Numbered from the stretch's first letter, positions 42,838 to 51,776 are shown. The stretch is 64,000 nt of DNA from Novosphingobium sp. (GCF_020852455.1 NZ_JADZAT010000007.1:1-64000), one strand, 5' to 3'. The notes: a model not told the origin generated them from the sequence alone. Program-made: numbers and translations.

Positions 42838-44538
42838 TTGACCAGAGTGGTCCGGATCGGCGGCGGCAGCGCCTTTTTCATCGACAGCGCGATGGCCGTG
42901 CCGCAGCTGCTGGGCGCCGGCGTCGATTACATCCTGCTCGATTATCTGGCCGAAGGGGCGATGGGACTGTTCGGGCGGGCGCGGATGGCCGATCCGGCGG
43001 CGGGCTTTCCTGCCGATCTGCTCGACGTCCATATCGGCCCGTTCCTCAAGCAGATCGCCGCGCAGGGGGTGCGGATCGTCACCAATGCCGGCGGGGTCAA
43101 TCCCGAAGGGCTGGCCGCGGCATTGCGCCAGCGGATTGCCGAGGCCGGGCTGACGCTCAAGGTCGCCTGCATTTCGGGCGATGACCTGATGGGCCAGCTC
43201 GACCAGCTGGCGGGTCTGACCGACATGTTCGGCGGGCAGCCCTTCCCGGCCGAGGGCGTGACCAGCTGCAACGCCTATCTGGGCGCTTTCCCGATTGCCG
43301 AGGCTTTGGCGCGCGGCGCAGACGTGGTGATCACCGGGCGGGTAGTCGATTCCGCGCTCGCGCTGGGTCCGCTGATCCATCACTTCGGCTGGCAGCGCGG
43401 GGAATGGGACAAGCTCTCGGGCGGCACTCTGGCCGGACATCTGATCGAATGCGGCGCGCAAGTGACCGGCGGCACCTTTACCGACTGGCGCGAGGTTGAA
43501 GGCTGGGCGACGATCGGCGCGCCGATTGCCGAATGTCACGCCGATGGCAGCTGCGTGATCACCAAGCCCGAAGGCAGCGGCGGGCTGGTCAGCTTTGGCA
43601 CCGTGGCCGAGCAACTGCTCTACGAAACGGCGGATCCGCAGGCCTATTTCGTCCCTGACGTCACCTGCGACTGGTCAGGCGTCGAGATCGCCGAGATCGG
43701 GCCGGACCGTGTGCGGGTCAGCGGGGCGTGCGGCACTCCGCCGCCCGCCACGCTCAAGGCCTGCGTCACCTGGGACAAGGGCTGGCGTGCATCGGCGTGG
43801 CAGCCGGTGATCGGCCCCGCCGCGCGTGAAAAGGCGCAGAAGCAGGCCGATGCGCTGTTCGAACGCAGTCGGCTGATGCTGCGCGGGCGCAACCTGGCGG
43901 ACTGGAACCACTGCGAAGCGGTGCTGGCCGGCGGCGGCGAGGAGGTGCTGCTCAAGCTGGTGGTCGAGCACGACGAAATGCTGCCGGTGCAGATGTTCCT
44001 GCGCGAACAGTTCGCCGCGATCTCGGCCATGGCGCCGGGCACCAGCGTGGCCTTTGCGCCCATGGTCCAGCCGATGATGCACCTGCTGAGCTTTGCCGTG
44101 CCGCGCGATCTGGCGGTGCCGCTGCTTGATGGCGAGCCGCTGGAGGATAGCCATCCGGCGTGGTTCGATCTGGCGCTGATCAAACGCCCGCCAGCCCCCG
44201 CTGCGCCGATCCCGGGCCACACCTTCGCCACGCTCGAAAGCCTGGCCTGGGCGCGTTCGGGCGAAAAGGGCGAGACGATCAACGTCGGCGTGATCACGCG
44301 TCAGGCCCGGCACCTGCCCGCGCTGCGCGCCGCGCTGACCGAGGCAGCGCTGCGCGAATGGCTGCCCGATCTGGGCGCGTTCACGCTGGCGGTCTATGAC
44401 CTGCCCGGCATCAACGCGCTCAATCTGGTGCTCGATGGCGCCCTGCCCGGCGGGCTCAACGCCAGCCAGCGGCTTGATCCAGCGGCCAAGAGTATCGCGC
44501 AGCGGCTGATGATGTTCCCGGTGGCGGCGGGCGTTTAG
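42838..44538 (+). CDS. AtuA-like (DUF1446) acyclic-terpene-utilisation protein
   Basis: A 566-residue protein with the AtuA/DUF1446 N-terminal domain (RIGGGSAFFIDSAMAVPQLL, then DYILLDYLAEGAMGLFGRAR, and TNAGGVNPEGLAAALRQ), and a C-terminal ferredoxin-fold-like part (about 460-566, ARSGEKGETINVGVITR). AtuA belongs to the Pseudomonas citronellol/geraniol utilisation cluster and its reaction is not well defined. The start is TTG at 42838 following a GAAGGG element. In this cluster it may act on an acyl-CoA from a terpenoid-like substrate together with the carboxyltransferase at 36901. It ends 78 bases before the convergent amidohydrolase gene. Confidence 0.8.
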   Translation: MTRVVRIGGGSAFFIDSAMAVPQLLGAGVDYILLDYLAEGAMGLFGRARMADPAAGFPADLLDVHIGPFLKQIAAQGVRIVTNAGGVNPEGLAAALRQRIAEAGLTLKVACISGDDLMGQLDQLAGLTDMFGGQPFPAEGVTSCNAYLGAFPIAEALARGADVVITGRVVDSALALGPLIHHFGWQRGEWDKLSGGTLAGHLIECGAQVTGGTFTDWREVEGWATIGAPIAECHADGSCVITKPEGSGGLVSFGTVAEQLLYETADPQAYFVPDVTCDWSGVEIAEIGPDRVRVSGACGTPPPATLKACVTWDKGWRASAWQPVIGPAAREKAQKQADALFERSRLMLRGRNLADWNHCEAVLAGGGEEVLLKLVVEHDEMLPVQMFLREQFAAISAMAPGTSVAFAPMVQPMMHLLSFAVPRDLAVPLLDGEPLEDSHPAWFDLALIKRPPAPAAPIPGHTFATLESLAWARSGEKGETINVGVITRQARHLPALRAALTEAALREWLPDLGAFTLAVYDLPGINALNLVLDGALPGGLNASQRLDPAAKSIAQRLMMFPVAAGV

Positions 44539-44616
44539 CTACGCCTCGCCACACCAACGCCAACCACAAGACCTATCGTCGCGCGGGGCGACGGTGAGGG
44601 AGTGTGGGATCCGGGA

Positions 44617-46326
44617 CTAGTTCCCGGCCGCACCTCTGATCAGCGCTCCCGGCCGCGCGCCGGTGGCTTCGTCGAAGCGGCGGATCACCTCGCCCGAAAC
44701 CAGGGTTGCGGCATAGCCCCTGGCGGTCTGGTCAAGCCGGCGCCCGCCAGCGGGCAGGTCGTGCACGATCCGCGGCAGGTGCAGTTCCAGGTTGTCGAGA
44801 TCGATCACATTGCAATCGGCCTTGGCACCGACTTTTAGGACGCCGCGGTTCAGCCCTACGGCCCGCGCCGCCTTGGCAGAAAGCATATGGACCGCCTGTT
44901 CGACCGGGATCGCCTGCTCGCCGCCGCGCGCAAAATGGCGCAGCAGGAAGGTCGAATAGCTGGCATCGCAGATCGCGCCATAGTGCGCCCCGCCATCGCC
45001 CAGCGCCGGAACGCAGAGCGGGTGGGTGAGCATTTCGTAAGCGGAATCGAGCGTGCCGCCTTCAAAATTGCCCAGCGCGGCCAGGTAGAGTCCCTTGCCG
45101 TCGGTTTCGAGCATCCGGTCGTAGTAAAGCTCTTGCGGAGTGCGACCCTGCGCTTCGGCCATCGCGGCAAAGCTGCGCTCGGGCGGCGGGGAATAGTCGG
45201 GCGGATTGTCGAGCGGGAACATCCAGCGCCAGATCCGCCCGAACTGGTTGAAGGGATGGCCCTCTTCCGGCTCTTCGCTGATCAGCGCGGCGCGCAGCTC
45301 GGGATCGCGCATTGCGGCGATCTTTTCGGCCAGCGGCAGATGCGCGATCTTCTGCCATGACGGGCACAGAATGAACGGGTGAACCGACAGTTCCAGCCCG
45401 CCGATCAGCCCGATCGGGCGCGGCATGACCTGCGCGATCACCTGCCGCCCTTCGGCCTGCGAAGCGGTCATCATGTCGAGCACACTGCGCCAGCGCGGCG
45501 GCCCTTCGTTGCCCGAGGCGAGCGTGAAGGTCGCGGGCCGGCCGCAGCTTTTCACCACTTCGTCGATCACCGGGTATTCGTTGTCCCAGCCGCGGAAGGC
45601 GTCGAGCACGACCTGGAAGGTGCCCTGCCCGGCATCGGCCATCCCGCCGCAAATCGCCTTCAATTCAGCCACATCCGCTTCGAAGGTCGGGATCGATCCG
45701 CCATCCGAAGTCTTGTGGATCGAGAGACGCGAGGTCGCAAAGCCGATCGCCCCGGCCTCCACCGCTTCGCGGCACAGGCGGCGCATTGTCGCCAGGTCCG
45801 CGTCGATCGCCTTTTCGCGGTTCGCGCCGCGTTCGCCCATCGCATAGACCCGCAGCGGGCTGTGCGGCAGATAGGCGGCAACATCGATGTCGCGCTTTCC
45901 CGCAGCGACCCGGTCAAGGTATTCGGGGAAGGTTTCCCAGTCCCACGGCAGGCCATCGGCCATGACCACTCCGGGGATATCCTCCACCCCTTCCATCACC
46001 TTGATCAGCATGTCGTGATCTTCGCGGCGGCAAGGGGCAAAGCCGACCCCGCAATTGCCCATGATCGCAGTGGTGACCCCGTGGGCCGAGCTGGGCCCCA
46101 GCTCTTCCGACCAGATCGCCTGACCGTCGTAATGGGTGTGAACATCGACAAAGCCCGGGGTGACCAGCAGCCCCTTGGCGTCGATTTCCTCACGCCCCCG
46201 GCCCAGTCCCTGGCCGATTGCGGCAATCCTGCCGGCACTGATCGCGACATCGGCGTCCTGGAGCGCGCCGCCCGTTCCATCGGCCAGCGTACCGCCGCGA
46301 ATGACCGTGTCGAATTCCGCGCTCAT
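44617..46326 (-). CDS. N-acyl-D-amino-acid deacylase-type amidohydrolase (module B)
   Basis: A 569-residue amidohydrolase of the same subtype as that at 22488: H63-T-H65 in VDVHTHYDGQ, cysteine C92 in IMGNCGVGF and the late aspartate in LGDGGAHYGA. Shared segments (TPGF, HTHYDG, IMGNCG, EDIPG, LPWDWETFPEY) show common origin with module A, but the C-terminal half is diverged. It starts at ATG 46326, one base after the stop of the Coq4-like gene on the same strand. Hydrolysis of an unknown cyclic or amide-type intermediate is inferred. Confidence 0.82.
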   Translation of the reverse strand: MSAEFDTVIRGGTLADGTGGALQDADVAISAGRIAAIGQGLGRGREEIDAKGLLVTPGFVDVHTHYDGQAIWSEELGPSSAHGVTTAIMGNCGVGFAPCRREDHDMLIKVMEGVEDIPGVVMADGLPWDWETFPEYLDRVAAGKRDIDVAAYLPHSPLRVYAMGERGANREKAIDADLATMRRLCREAVEAGAIGFATSRLSIHKTSDGGSIPTFEADVAELKAICGGMADAGQGTFQVVLDAFRGWDNEYPVIDEVVKSCGRPATFTLASGNEGPPRWRSVLDMMTASQAEGRQVIAQVMPRPIGLIGGLELSVHPFILCPSWQKIAHLPLAEKIAAMRDPELRAALISEEPEEGHPFNQFGRIWRWMFPLDNPPDYSPPPERSFAAMAEAQGRTPQELYYDRMLETDGKGLYLAALGNFEGGTLDSAYEMLTHPLCVPALGDGGAHYGAICDASYSTFLLRHFARGGEQAIPVEQAVHMLSAKAARAVGLNRGVLKVGAKADCNVIDLDNLELHLPRIVHDLPAGGRRLDQTARGYAATLVSGEVIRRFDEATGARPGALIRGAAGN

Positions 46327-46327
46327 G

Positions 46328-47164
46328 TCAGTTCCCCGTATAGCTGGAAGTCAGCCCGCCCCAGTAATCGCCCGCGGCCTGGGTATCGAGATCGACCGCA
46401 CCGCGCACCTGCAGCTTCTCGCGCGCTTCGGGCACGGTCAAGCCCCAGACGTCTTCCATCTTGGCCATCCAGAACGGTCCGCTTTCCCGGCCGATCCTGA
46501 TCCCTTGGGCGATGCATTCCAGCGCGGTTTCCCAGACTTCGGGGTAATGCAGCATGGTGCGGATGACATAGCGCATGGTGCCGAAGATCGACAGCACGCT
46601 CATTTCCCCGGCCAGTTCCTTGTTCTGGATGTGGGTGTGAATCGTCGCCAGGCGGAACCAGTAGGGGATCAGCTCGCCCATATAGTTGAACCCGCCGCCG
46701 CACAGGATGTGGTCATAATCGTGGGTCTGCCCGCTGCGCAGCGAATAGTATTCCCACTGGCTGCGCGGCTGAAAATTGGGGACGATCTGGATCTCGTAAG
46801 AACCCTCAGTCGCGATCCGGTAATAGGTTCCGGCGACGGTATCGGGAGCGTAGTCCTTCAGGTCCTCGATCTTGTAGTCAGAGATGAAGCCTTCGGTGAA
46901 CCAGGCATCGAAGGCCGGATTGACCTTGCGCTCTTCGGTGATCATCGCCTCGATATGATCGAAATCGCGCAGCTCGGCCAGGATCTGGATCAGCTCGTGC
47001 ATTTCGGCAGCGGGGGGAAAGTCCGGCCCGTTGCGGCGCAGCGCCGCCAGCGCCACCCATTCGCGCAGCCGCGCGTTGTTGAGGTACTTGGACGAGGAGA
47101 CCAGCACGCTGGAATCGGTGCCCAACAACTGCACCCCTCGCGCGAGATAGGGAACCTGGTTCAT
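46328..47164 (-). CDS. Coq4-family protein (module B)
   Basis: A 278-residue protein with an intact Coq4 signature: H148-D149-Y-D-H152 and E164 (HDYDHILCGGG onward). It shares DSSVLVSSSKYLNN with the protein at 24236, but the two diverge over the rest. ATG at 47164 was chosen for its strong ribosome site GGAGGTGA; a longer frame from 47215 would run into the operator-like region. It is followed by the amidohydrolase with a one-base gap, the reverse gene order of module A. The likely metal-binding role and catabolic context are inferences. Confidence 0.75.
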   Translation of the reverse strand: MNQVPYLARGVQLLGTDSSVLVSSSKYLNNARLREWVALAALRRNGPDFPPAAEMHELIQILAELRDFDHIEAMITEERKVNPAFDAWFTEGFISDYKIEDLKDYAPDTVAGTYYRIATEGSYEIQIVPNFQPRSQWEYYSLRSGQTHDYDHILCGGGFNYMGELIPYWFRLATIHTHIQNKELAGEMSVLSIFGTMRYVIRTMLHYPEVWETALECIAQGIRIGRESGPFWMAKMEDVWGLTVPEAREKLQVRGAVDLDTQAAGDYWGGLTSSYTGN

Positions 47165-47208
47165 CGTCTCACCTCCGTTACAACGCGCAACTTGATGCGC
47201 TGATGCGA

Positions 47209-47250
47209 TACGCAAATCAATGCCGATGTGCAGTTTGATTGCGGATTTGC
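47209..47250. promoter_or_regulatory. Inverted TACGCAAATC ... GATTTGC pair upstream of module B
   Basis: TACGCAAATC (47209-47218) and GATTTGC (47244-47250) form an inverted pair in the 125-base spacer between the enoyl-CoA hydratase gene and the Coq4-like gene. This suggests that module B has its own promoter controlled by the shared element. Confidence 0.52.
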
Positions 47251-47289
47251 ATCAACGAGAGGGATTGCAGCAGCGAATTGCCTTAAGGA

Positions 47290-48063
47290 TCAGCGCCCCT
47301 GCCACTTTGGCGCGCGCTTTTCGGCAAAGGCGCGTGGGCCTTCGCGGGCATCCGCGCTTTCCATCCATTCGACGAAAGCCGGATCATTGCGCTGGGCCTT
47401 CATCGCGGCCGCCACATCGGCCAGGCCCAGCCCCATCTGCACCAGCGCCTTCGAGGCCCGGATCGAAACCGGCGAGGCCTTGAGCACATCGGCGGCGAAG
47501 CGGGCCACGGCAGCCTCCAGACCGTCCTCGCCCGCCACTTCGGTCACAAAGCCCAGTTGCTGCCCTTCTGCCGCACTGACCCGGCGCGAGGTCAGGATCA
47601 TGCCCATCGCCTGCTTGAGCGGAACCTGCCGCGCCAGCCGGTGCAGCCCGCCGCCCAGCGCCACCGCGCCGACCAGCGGTTCGGGCAGACCGAAGCTGGC
47701 ACCTTCGGCGGCAATGATCACATCGCAGGCCAGCGCCAGTTCGAACCCGCCGCCCAGCGCGAGGCCGTTGACGGCGGCGACGAACGGCTTGGGGCAATCG
47801 AACCGTTCGATCAGCCCGGCATAGCCATGCTCCGGATAGGGCTGGCGGCCCTCGGCCACGGCAGCCTTCAGGTCAGTCCCGGCGCAGAACGCGCGGCCCG
47901 CGCCGGTGATGACGCAAAGATGCTCGTCACCAGCGGCGGCGTACTGGTTGAAGGTCTCTTCCAGTTCGGCATGCATTCGCGCGTTGATCGAATTGAGCAC
48001 TTCGGGGCGATTGAGCGTGACCTTGCGCACCCCGCCGCTGACTTCGACCAGAATCGTTTCCAT
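47290..48063 (-). CDS. Enoyl-CoA hydratase/isomerase (crotonase family)
   Basis: A crotonase-family protein of 257 residues. Oxyanion-hole segments are FCAGTDLKAAV and the GLALGGGFELALACD turn with FGLPEPLVG; the glutamate pair of classical hydratases is partly replaced (EPLVGAVALGGG), so isomerase or other crotonase chemistry is possible. The start ATG at 48063 has GGGGAGAGGG upstream; the open frame extends far upstream but without crotonase features. It is the last catabolic gene before the housekeeping block and may act in beta-oxidation of side chains. Confidence 0.87.
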   Translation of the reverse strand: METILVEVSGGVRKVTLNRPEVLNSINARMHAELEETFNQYAAAGDEHLCVITGAGRAFCAGTDLKAAVAEGRQPYPEHGYAGLIERFDCPKPFVAAVNGLALGGGFELALACDVIIAAEGASFGLPEPLVGAVALGGGLHRLARQVPLKQAMGMILTSRRVSAAEGQQLGFVTEVAGEDGLEAAVARFAADVLKASPVSIRASKALVQMGLGLADVAAAMKAQRNDPAFVEWMESADAREGPRAFAEKRAPKWQGR

Positions 48064-48190
48064 CGCCCTCTCCCCGTTACGCCCCGCAGCGTTCCACAAT
48101 TCCCGCCCTGCCGCCAGATGGCGCGGCTGTTTTCCTACATGAACCGATTTGGTTATATGAACCGTTCCAACAAACCATTTGGAGCATTTT

Positions 48191-48604
48191 ATGGCATTGC
48201 TAGACGCCCTGATCGGACCTGTGATCTCGATCATCGACAAGGTCATTCCCAATCCCGCCCAACGTGACAAGGCCAAGCTGGAACTGCTACAATTGCAGGG
48301 TTCGCAGGATCTGGCCGAAATCCAGGCGCGGCTTTCGGCAATCGTCGCCGAGGCCAATTCGCACGATCCCTGGACCAGCCGCGCGCGGCCCAGCTTCCTC
48401 TATGTCATGTACGTCCTGCTGCTGTGGGCACTGCCGATGGGCATCCTGGCGATGTTCAGCCCGGATCGTGCCCAGGCGATCGCAGCGGGGATGAACGCCT
48501 ACCTTTCGGGATTGCCCGAGCCGCTCTATGCGCTGTTCGGCACAGGCTACCTTGGCTACACCGCCGCGCGCCAGTGGGGCAAAATCGCCGGCAGCGACAA
48601 ATAG
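48191..48604 (+). CDS. Holin-like small membrane protein (3TM gene-transfer-agent type)
   Basis: A 137-residue protein with an amphipathic N-terminus (LDALIGPVISIIDKVIPNP), a charged coiled region (QRDKAKLELLQLQGSQDLAEI), then two hydrophobic segments (PSFLYVMYVLLLWALPMGI and LPEPLYALFGTGYLGYTAA). The layout matches the GTA/phage 3TM holin family of alphaproteobacteria, which makes pores for lysis and particle release. GGAG at 48181-48184 fits ATG at 48191. It stands alone here, with no other phage or GTA gene. Confidence 0.65.
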   Translation: MALLDALIGPVISIIDKVIPNPAQRDKAKLELLQLQGSQDLAEIQARLSAIVAEANSHDPWTSRARPSFLYVMYVLLLWALPMGILAMFSPDRAQAIAAGMNAYLSGLPEPLYALFGTGYLGYTAARQWGKIAGSDK

Positions 48605-48706
48605 ACCGTACCAGCGCCTGCCTTGGTTATTTTCGAGTAATCTTTTGCCGCTATAGCCCGAACCCAGGGCACCTCAGGTCGCATCGGGTGCCATGGGAGT
48701 TCAAGC

Positions 48707-49018
48707 GTGAGCGGATTGAAGCAAATTCGGCCCAAGGCAGGCCACCTGGCGCTGGCAATCGTGCTGGCCGGCGCGCCGCTGCTTGGTGCCTGCTCCGATC
48801 GCGATGCCGCGACGCTGGAAAGGACCGCAGCCGCCCAGGCCGCAGCGACGCGGGCAGAACAGGCTGCAATCCGGGCCGAAAAGGCTGCAGCCAAGGCCGG
48901 TGGCGGCCAACCCCAGGTGGTCGAACCCGAACCTGAGCCGGAGCCGGAAAACGACCCGAACGAATCCTCGCAGGCCGACATGACCCAGCCGCAGGATCCC
49001 GATTCCGAAAAGGGCTGA
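48707..49018 (+). CDS. Small lipoprotein with acidic proline-rich tail
   Basis: A 103-residue protein starting at GTG 48707. The signal ends in a lipobox, APLLGAC, at about residue 29. The mature part is an Ala-rich helix (TAAAQAAATRAEQAAIRAEK) followed by a Glu-Pro run (VEPEPEPEPEND). It is probably anchored in the outer or inner membrane; no function can be assigned. The Ala/Glu heptad-like helix recalls Lpp-type lipoproteins. Confidence 0.65.
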   Translation: MSGLKQIRPKAGHLALAIVLAGAPLLGACSDRDAATLERTAAAQAAATRAEQAAIRAEKAAAKAGGGQPQVVEPEPEPEPENDPNESSQADMTQPQDPDSEKG

Positions 49019-49076
49019 CGCGCCTGATTGGCGCGGCTAAGGCTTGGGCCGGCATTCCGCCGCGGAGCAAGCACGC

Positions 49077-49514
49077 GTGACCCAGCGCACAGTCATGGTC
49101 CTCAACGGCCCCAATCTCAATCTGCTGGGCACCCGCGAGCCCGAGATCTATGGCCATGACACGCTGGACGACATCGCCGCACGGCTGGTGGCGCGGGGCG
49201 CGGAACTGGGCATCGAGATCGACTGCCGCCAGACCAATCACGAAGGCATGCTGGTCGATTGGCTCCACGAAGCGCGCGAAGGCGGGGTTCACGCGGTGCT
49301 GCTCAATGCCGGGGCCTATACCCACACCTCGATCGCGCTGCTTGATGCAATCAAGGCGATCCAGCTGCCGGTGATTGAAGTCCACCTGTCCGATCCGGAA
49401 GCCCGCGAAAGCTTCCGCCATCTGTCCTATGTCGGCATGGCCGCGGTCGATTGCGTCAAGGGCCTGGGCCCCGACAGCTACCTGGTTGCGCTGGACAGGG
49501 CGGCGGCGCTTTAG
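49077..49514 (+). CDS. aroQ: 3-dehydroquinate dehydratase, type II
   Basis: Catalyses dehydration of 3-dehydroquinate to 3-dehydroshikimate in the shikimate pathway, in the cytoplasm as a dodecamer. About 145 residues, the usual type II size. It has [19 protein letters not shown] with the conserved catalytic region, then [30 protein letters not shown] and [20 protein letters not shown] at 49077 is a reasonable start; an ATG at 49095 also exists. It is followed by accB and accC, the common alphaproteobacterial order. Confidence 0.95.
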   Translation: MTQRTVMVLNGPNLNLLGTREPEIYGHDTLDDIAARLVARGAELGIEIDCRQTNHEGMLVDWLHEAREGGVHAVLLNAGAYTHTSIALLDAIKAIQLPVIEVHLSDPEARESFRHLSYVGMAAVDCVKGLGPDSYLVALDRAAAL

Positions 49515-49576
49515 GCTTGCCTCCCGGGCCGCTCCGCCGCATAGGCAGTGGCCCTGTTCAAGATTTAGGGGATCGC

Positions 49577-50065
49577 ATGAGCGAGACAAAGGGCGCCAGC
49601 CGTAACGGCGGCATGAACATCGACAGCAAGCTGGTGCGCGAGCTGGCCGAATTGCTGGCCGAAACCGGACTTTCCGAAATCGAGGTTGAAGACGGTGACC
49701 GCAAGATCAAGGTTGCCCGGCAGATGACCGCCGTGGCTGCTCCGGCGATGGTTCATGCAGCGCCCGCCGCTGCCCCCGCCGTGCCGCTGCCCGCCGCCGC
49801 CGCGCCCGAACCGGTTGCCGCCGCGATCGATCCCAATGCGCTCAAGTCGCCGATGGTCGGCACAGCCTATCTTTCGCCCGAGCCCGGCGCTGCCCAGTTC
49901 ATCGAAGTGGGCAAGCAGGTGAAGGCCGGCGATACGCTGCTGATCATCGAGGCGATGAAGGTGATGAACCCGATCACCGCCGACAAGGCCGGCACGATCA
50001 AGGCGATCCTGGTCGAGAACGCGCAGCCGGTCGAATACGACCAGCCGCTGGTCGTGATCGGGTAA
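49577..50065 (+). CDS. accB: Biotin carboxyl carrier protein of acetyl-CoA carboxylase
   Basis: The BCCP subunit carries biotin for the first step of fatty-acid synthesis. Of 162 residues, the C-terminal domain contains the biotinylated lysine in EAMKVMN with [14 protein letters not shown] and [16 protein letters not shown]. The middle is an Ala/Pro-rich linker ([22 protein letters not shown]) and the N-terminus ([20 protein letters not shown]) is the docking part. Next to accC with 12 bases between; together they form the AccBC complex. Confidence 0.96.
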   Translation: MSETKGASRNGGMNIDSKLVRELAELLAETGLSEIEVEDGDRKIKVARQMTAVAAPAMVHAAPAAAPAVPLPAAAAPEPVAAAIDPNALKSPMVGTAYLSPEPGAAQFIEVGKQVKAGDTLLIIEAMKVMNPITADKAGTIKAILVENAQPVEYDQPLVVIG

Positions 50066-50077
50066 GGCGCCAAACCC

Positions 50078-51427
50078 ATGGGCATTTCGCGGATTCTGAT
50101 CGCCAATCGCGGCGAGATCGCACTGCGCATCCATCGCGCGGCGCACGAAATGGGGATCGAGACGATCGCGGTGCATTCCACCGCCGATGCCGATGCCATG
50201 CACGTGCGGCTGGCCGACCATGCCGTGTGCATCGGCCCGCCGCCGGCCAAGGACAGCTACCTCAACGTCGCGGCGATCATCTCGGCGGCCGAAATCGCCC
50301 ATGCCGATGCGATCCATCCCGGCTATGGCTTCCTGTCCGAAAACGCGCAGTTCGCGGAGATCGTCGAAAGCCACGGGATCACCTGGATCGGGCCCAAGCC
50401 CGAACACATCCGCACCATGGGCGACAAGATCGAGGCCAAGCGCACCGCCGGCGCGCTGGGCCTGCCGCTGGTCCCCGGCAGCGACGGGGCGGTCAGCGAT
50501 ATCGACGAAGCCAAGGCGATTGCCGAAGCGGCCGGATATCCGGTGATCATCAAGGCCGCCAGCGGTGGCGGCGGGCGCGGCATGAAGGTCTGCAACGGAC
50601 CCGACGAGCTGGAAACGCTGATCCAGCAGGCCGGCAGCGAGGCCAAGGCCGCGTTTGGCGACGCCACGGTCTATATCGAAAAGTACCTGGGCAATCCGCG
50701 CCACATCGAATTCCAGGTGTTCGGCGACGGTGAAGGCAACGCGATCCATCTTGGCGAGCGCGATTGCTCGCTTCAGCGCCGCCACCAGAAGGTGCTGGAA
50801 GAAGCGCCCTCGCCCGTGATCAGCCCCGAAGAGCGGGAGCGGATGGGCGGGATCGTGGCCAAGGCGATGGCCGACATGGGCTATCGCGGGGCCGGCACGA
50901 TCGAGTTCCTGTGGGAAAACGGCGAGTTCTATTTCATCGAAATGAACACCCGCCTGCAGGTTGAGCACCCGGTGACCGAAGCGATCACCGGGGTCGATCT
51001 GGTGCGCGAACAGATCCGCGTGGCCGATGGCAAGCCGCTGTCGGTGCGTCAGGAAGATATCGAATTCAACGGCCACGCGATCGAATGCCGGATCAACGCC
51101 GAAGATCCGTGGACCTTCGCTCCCTCGCCCGGGCTGGTCAGCGCCTATCACCCCGCCGGGGGCATGAATGTGCGTGTCGATTCAGGGCTTTATGCCGGAT
51201 ACAAGATCCCGCCGTACTACGACTCCATGATTGCCAAGCTGATCGTCAAGGGCCGCACCCGCGAAGGCTGCATCATGCGCCTGCGCCGCGCGCTGGAAGA
51301 AATGGTGGTAAGCGGGGTGAAGACTTCGATCCCGCTGCACCAGGCGCTGATGAGCGAACCGGACTTCATCCACGGCGACTATACGATCAAGTGGCTGGAG
51401 GAGTGGTTGGCGGGGCGGGCGGGTTAG
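50078..51427 (+). CDS. accC: Biotin carboxylase of acetyl-CoA carboxylase
   Basis: ATP-dependent carboxylation of the biotin on BCCP. At 449 residues it has the usual length. The ATP-grasp signatures are [27 protein letters not shown], and [20 protein letters not shown]; the N-terminus is [17 protein letters not shown]. It may also serve the catabolic carboxyltransferase at 36901, but that is a guess. The 3' end overlaps the convergent membrane-protein gene by 4 bases. Confidence 0.97.
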   Translation: MGISRILIANRGEIALRIHRAAHEMGIETIAVHSTADADAMHVRLADHAVCIGPPPAKDSYLNVAAIISAAEIAHADAIHPGYGFLSENAQFAEIVESHGITWIGPKPEHIRTMGDKIEAKRTAGALGLPLVPGSDGAVSDIDEAKAIAEAAGYPVIIKAASGGGGRGMKVCNGPDELETLIQQAGSEAKAAFGDATVYIEKYLGNPRHIEFQVFGDGEGNAIHLGERDCSLQRRHQKVLEEAPSPVISPEERERMGGIVAKAMADMGYRGAGTIEFLWENGEFYFIEMNTRLQVEHPVTEAITGVDLVREQIRVADGKPLSVRQEDIEFNGHAIECRINAEDPWTFAPSPGLVSAYHPAGGMNVRVDSGLYAGYKIPPYYDSMIAKLIVKGRTREGCIMRLRRALEEMVVSGVKTSIPLHQALMSEPDFIHGDYTIKWLEEWLAGRAG

Positions 51428-51771
51428 TCCGTCCGCTTCGACCAGCCGCCGCGGCGGATCAGTCGGATATGCAGCAGGTGGCCAGCGATAAACCCCGCTG
51501 CTACGAATGTGAAAACGCCCAGCATCGCGAGCGTCGCCGGTTCCCAATGCACTGGCATAAGAAACGCGATGCCCAAAGACGTCAGCACATAGAGTGCGGG
51601 CGTAAAGGCAAGTGCAATTCTGCGCGGCGCGTTCCAGGTTGGCCGTCCGTCGAACCCCCATTGCATAGGAAGTCTGTCGGACGCAGGTAGCCTACGGTTG
51701 GCGCGAAATGAAATGGCAGCCAAGGCAACTGTAAAGACGACCACCAGGGCAAGATAGGCTGCCAGGCCCAC
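51424..51771 (-). CDS. Small integral membrane protein, DUF1648-like
   Basis: A protein of about 115 residues with three hydrophobic segments ([38 protein letters not shown] and [20 protein letters not shown]) and a polar loop ([18 protein letters not shown]) with the [11 protein letters not shown] signature found in DUF1648/SdpI-like proteins. GTG at 51771 begins before the stop-to-start junction of the upstream Lrp gene, so it is probably co-transcribed with it. Role unknown. Confidence 0.6.
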   Translation of the reverse strand: MGLAAYLALVVVFTVALAAISFRANRRLPASDRLPMQWGFDGRPTWNAPRRIALAFTPALYVLTSLGIAFLMPVHWEPATLAMLGVFTFVAAGFIAGHLLHIRLIRRGGWSKRTD

Positions 51772-51776
51772 CCTCC

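Noticed and set aside
44565..44605. Hairpin CGTCGC ... GCGACG after the AtuA-like gene as a terminator
   Set aside because: The stem is only 6 base pairs and no T-run follows it; the 78-base convergent spacer has no convincing terminator.
48707..49018. Repeated EPEP codons as a tandem-repeat element
   Set aside because: The short Glu-Pro run is part of the lipoprotein reading frame and has no independent repeat structure.
49577..51427. accB/accC as part of the catabolic carboxylase
   Set aside because: They sit next to aroQ in the common housekeeping arrangement and are likely the essential fatty-acid pair; use by the catabolic carboxyltransferase is only a possibility.
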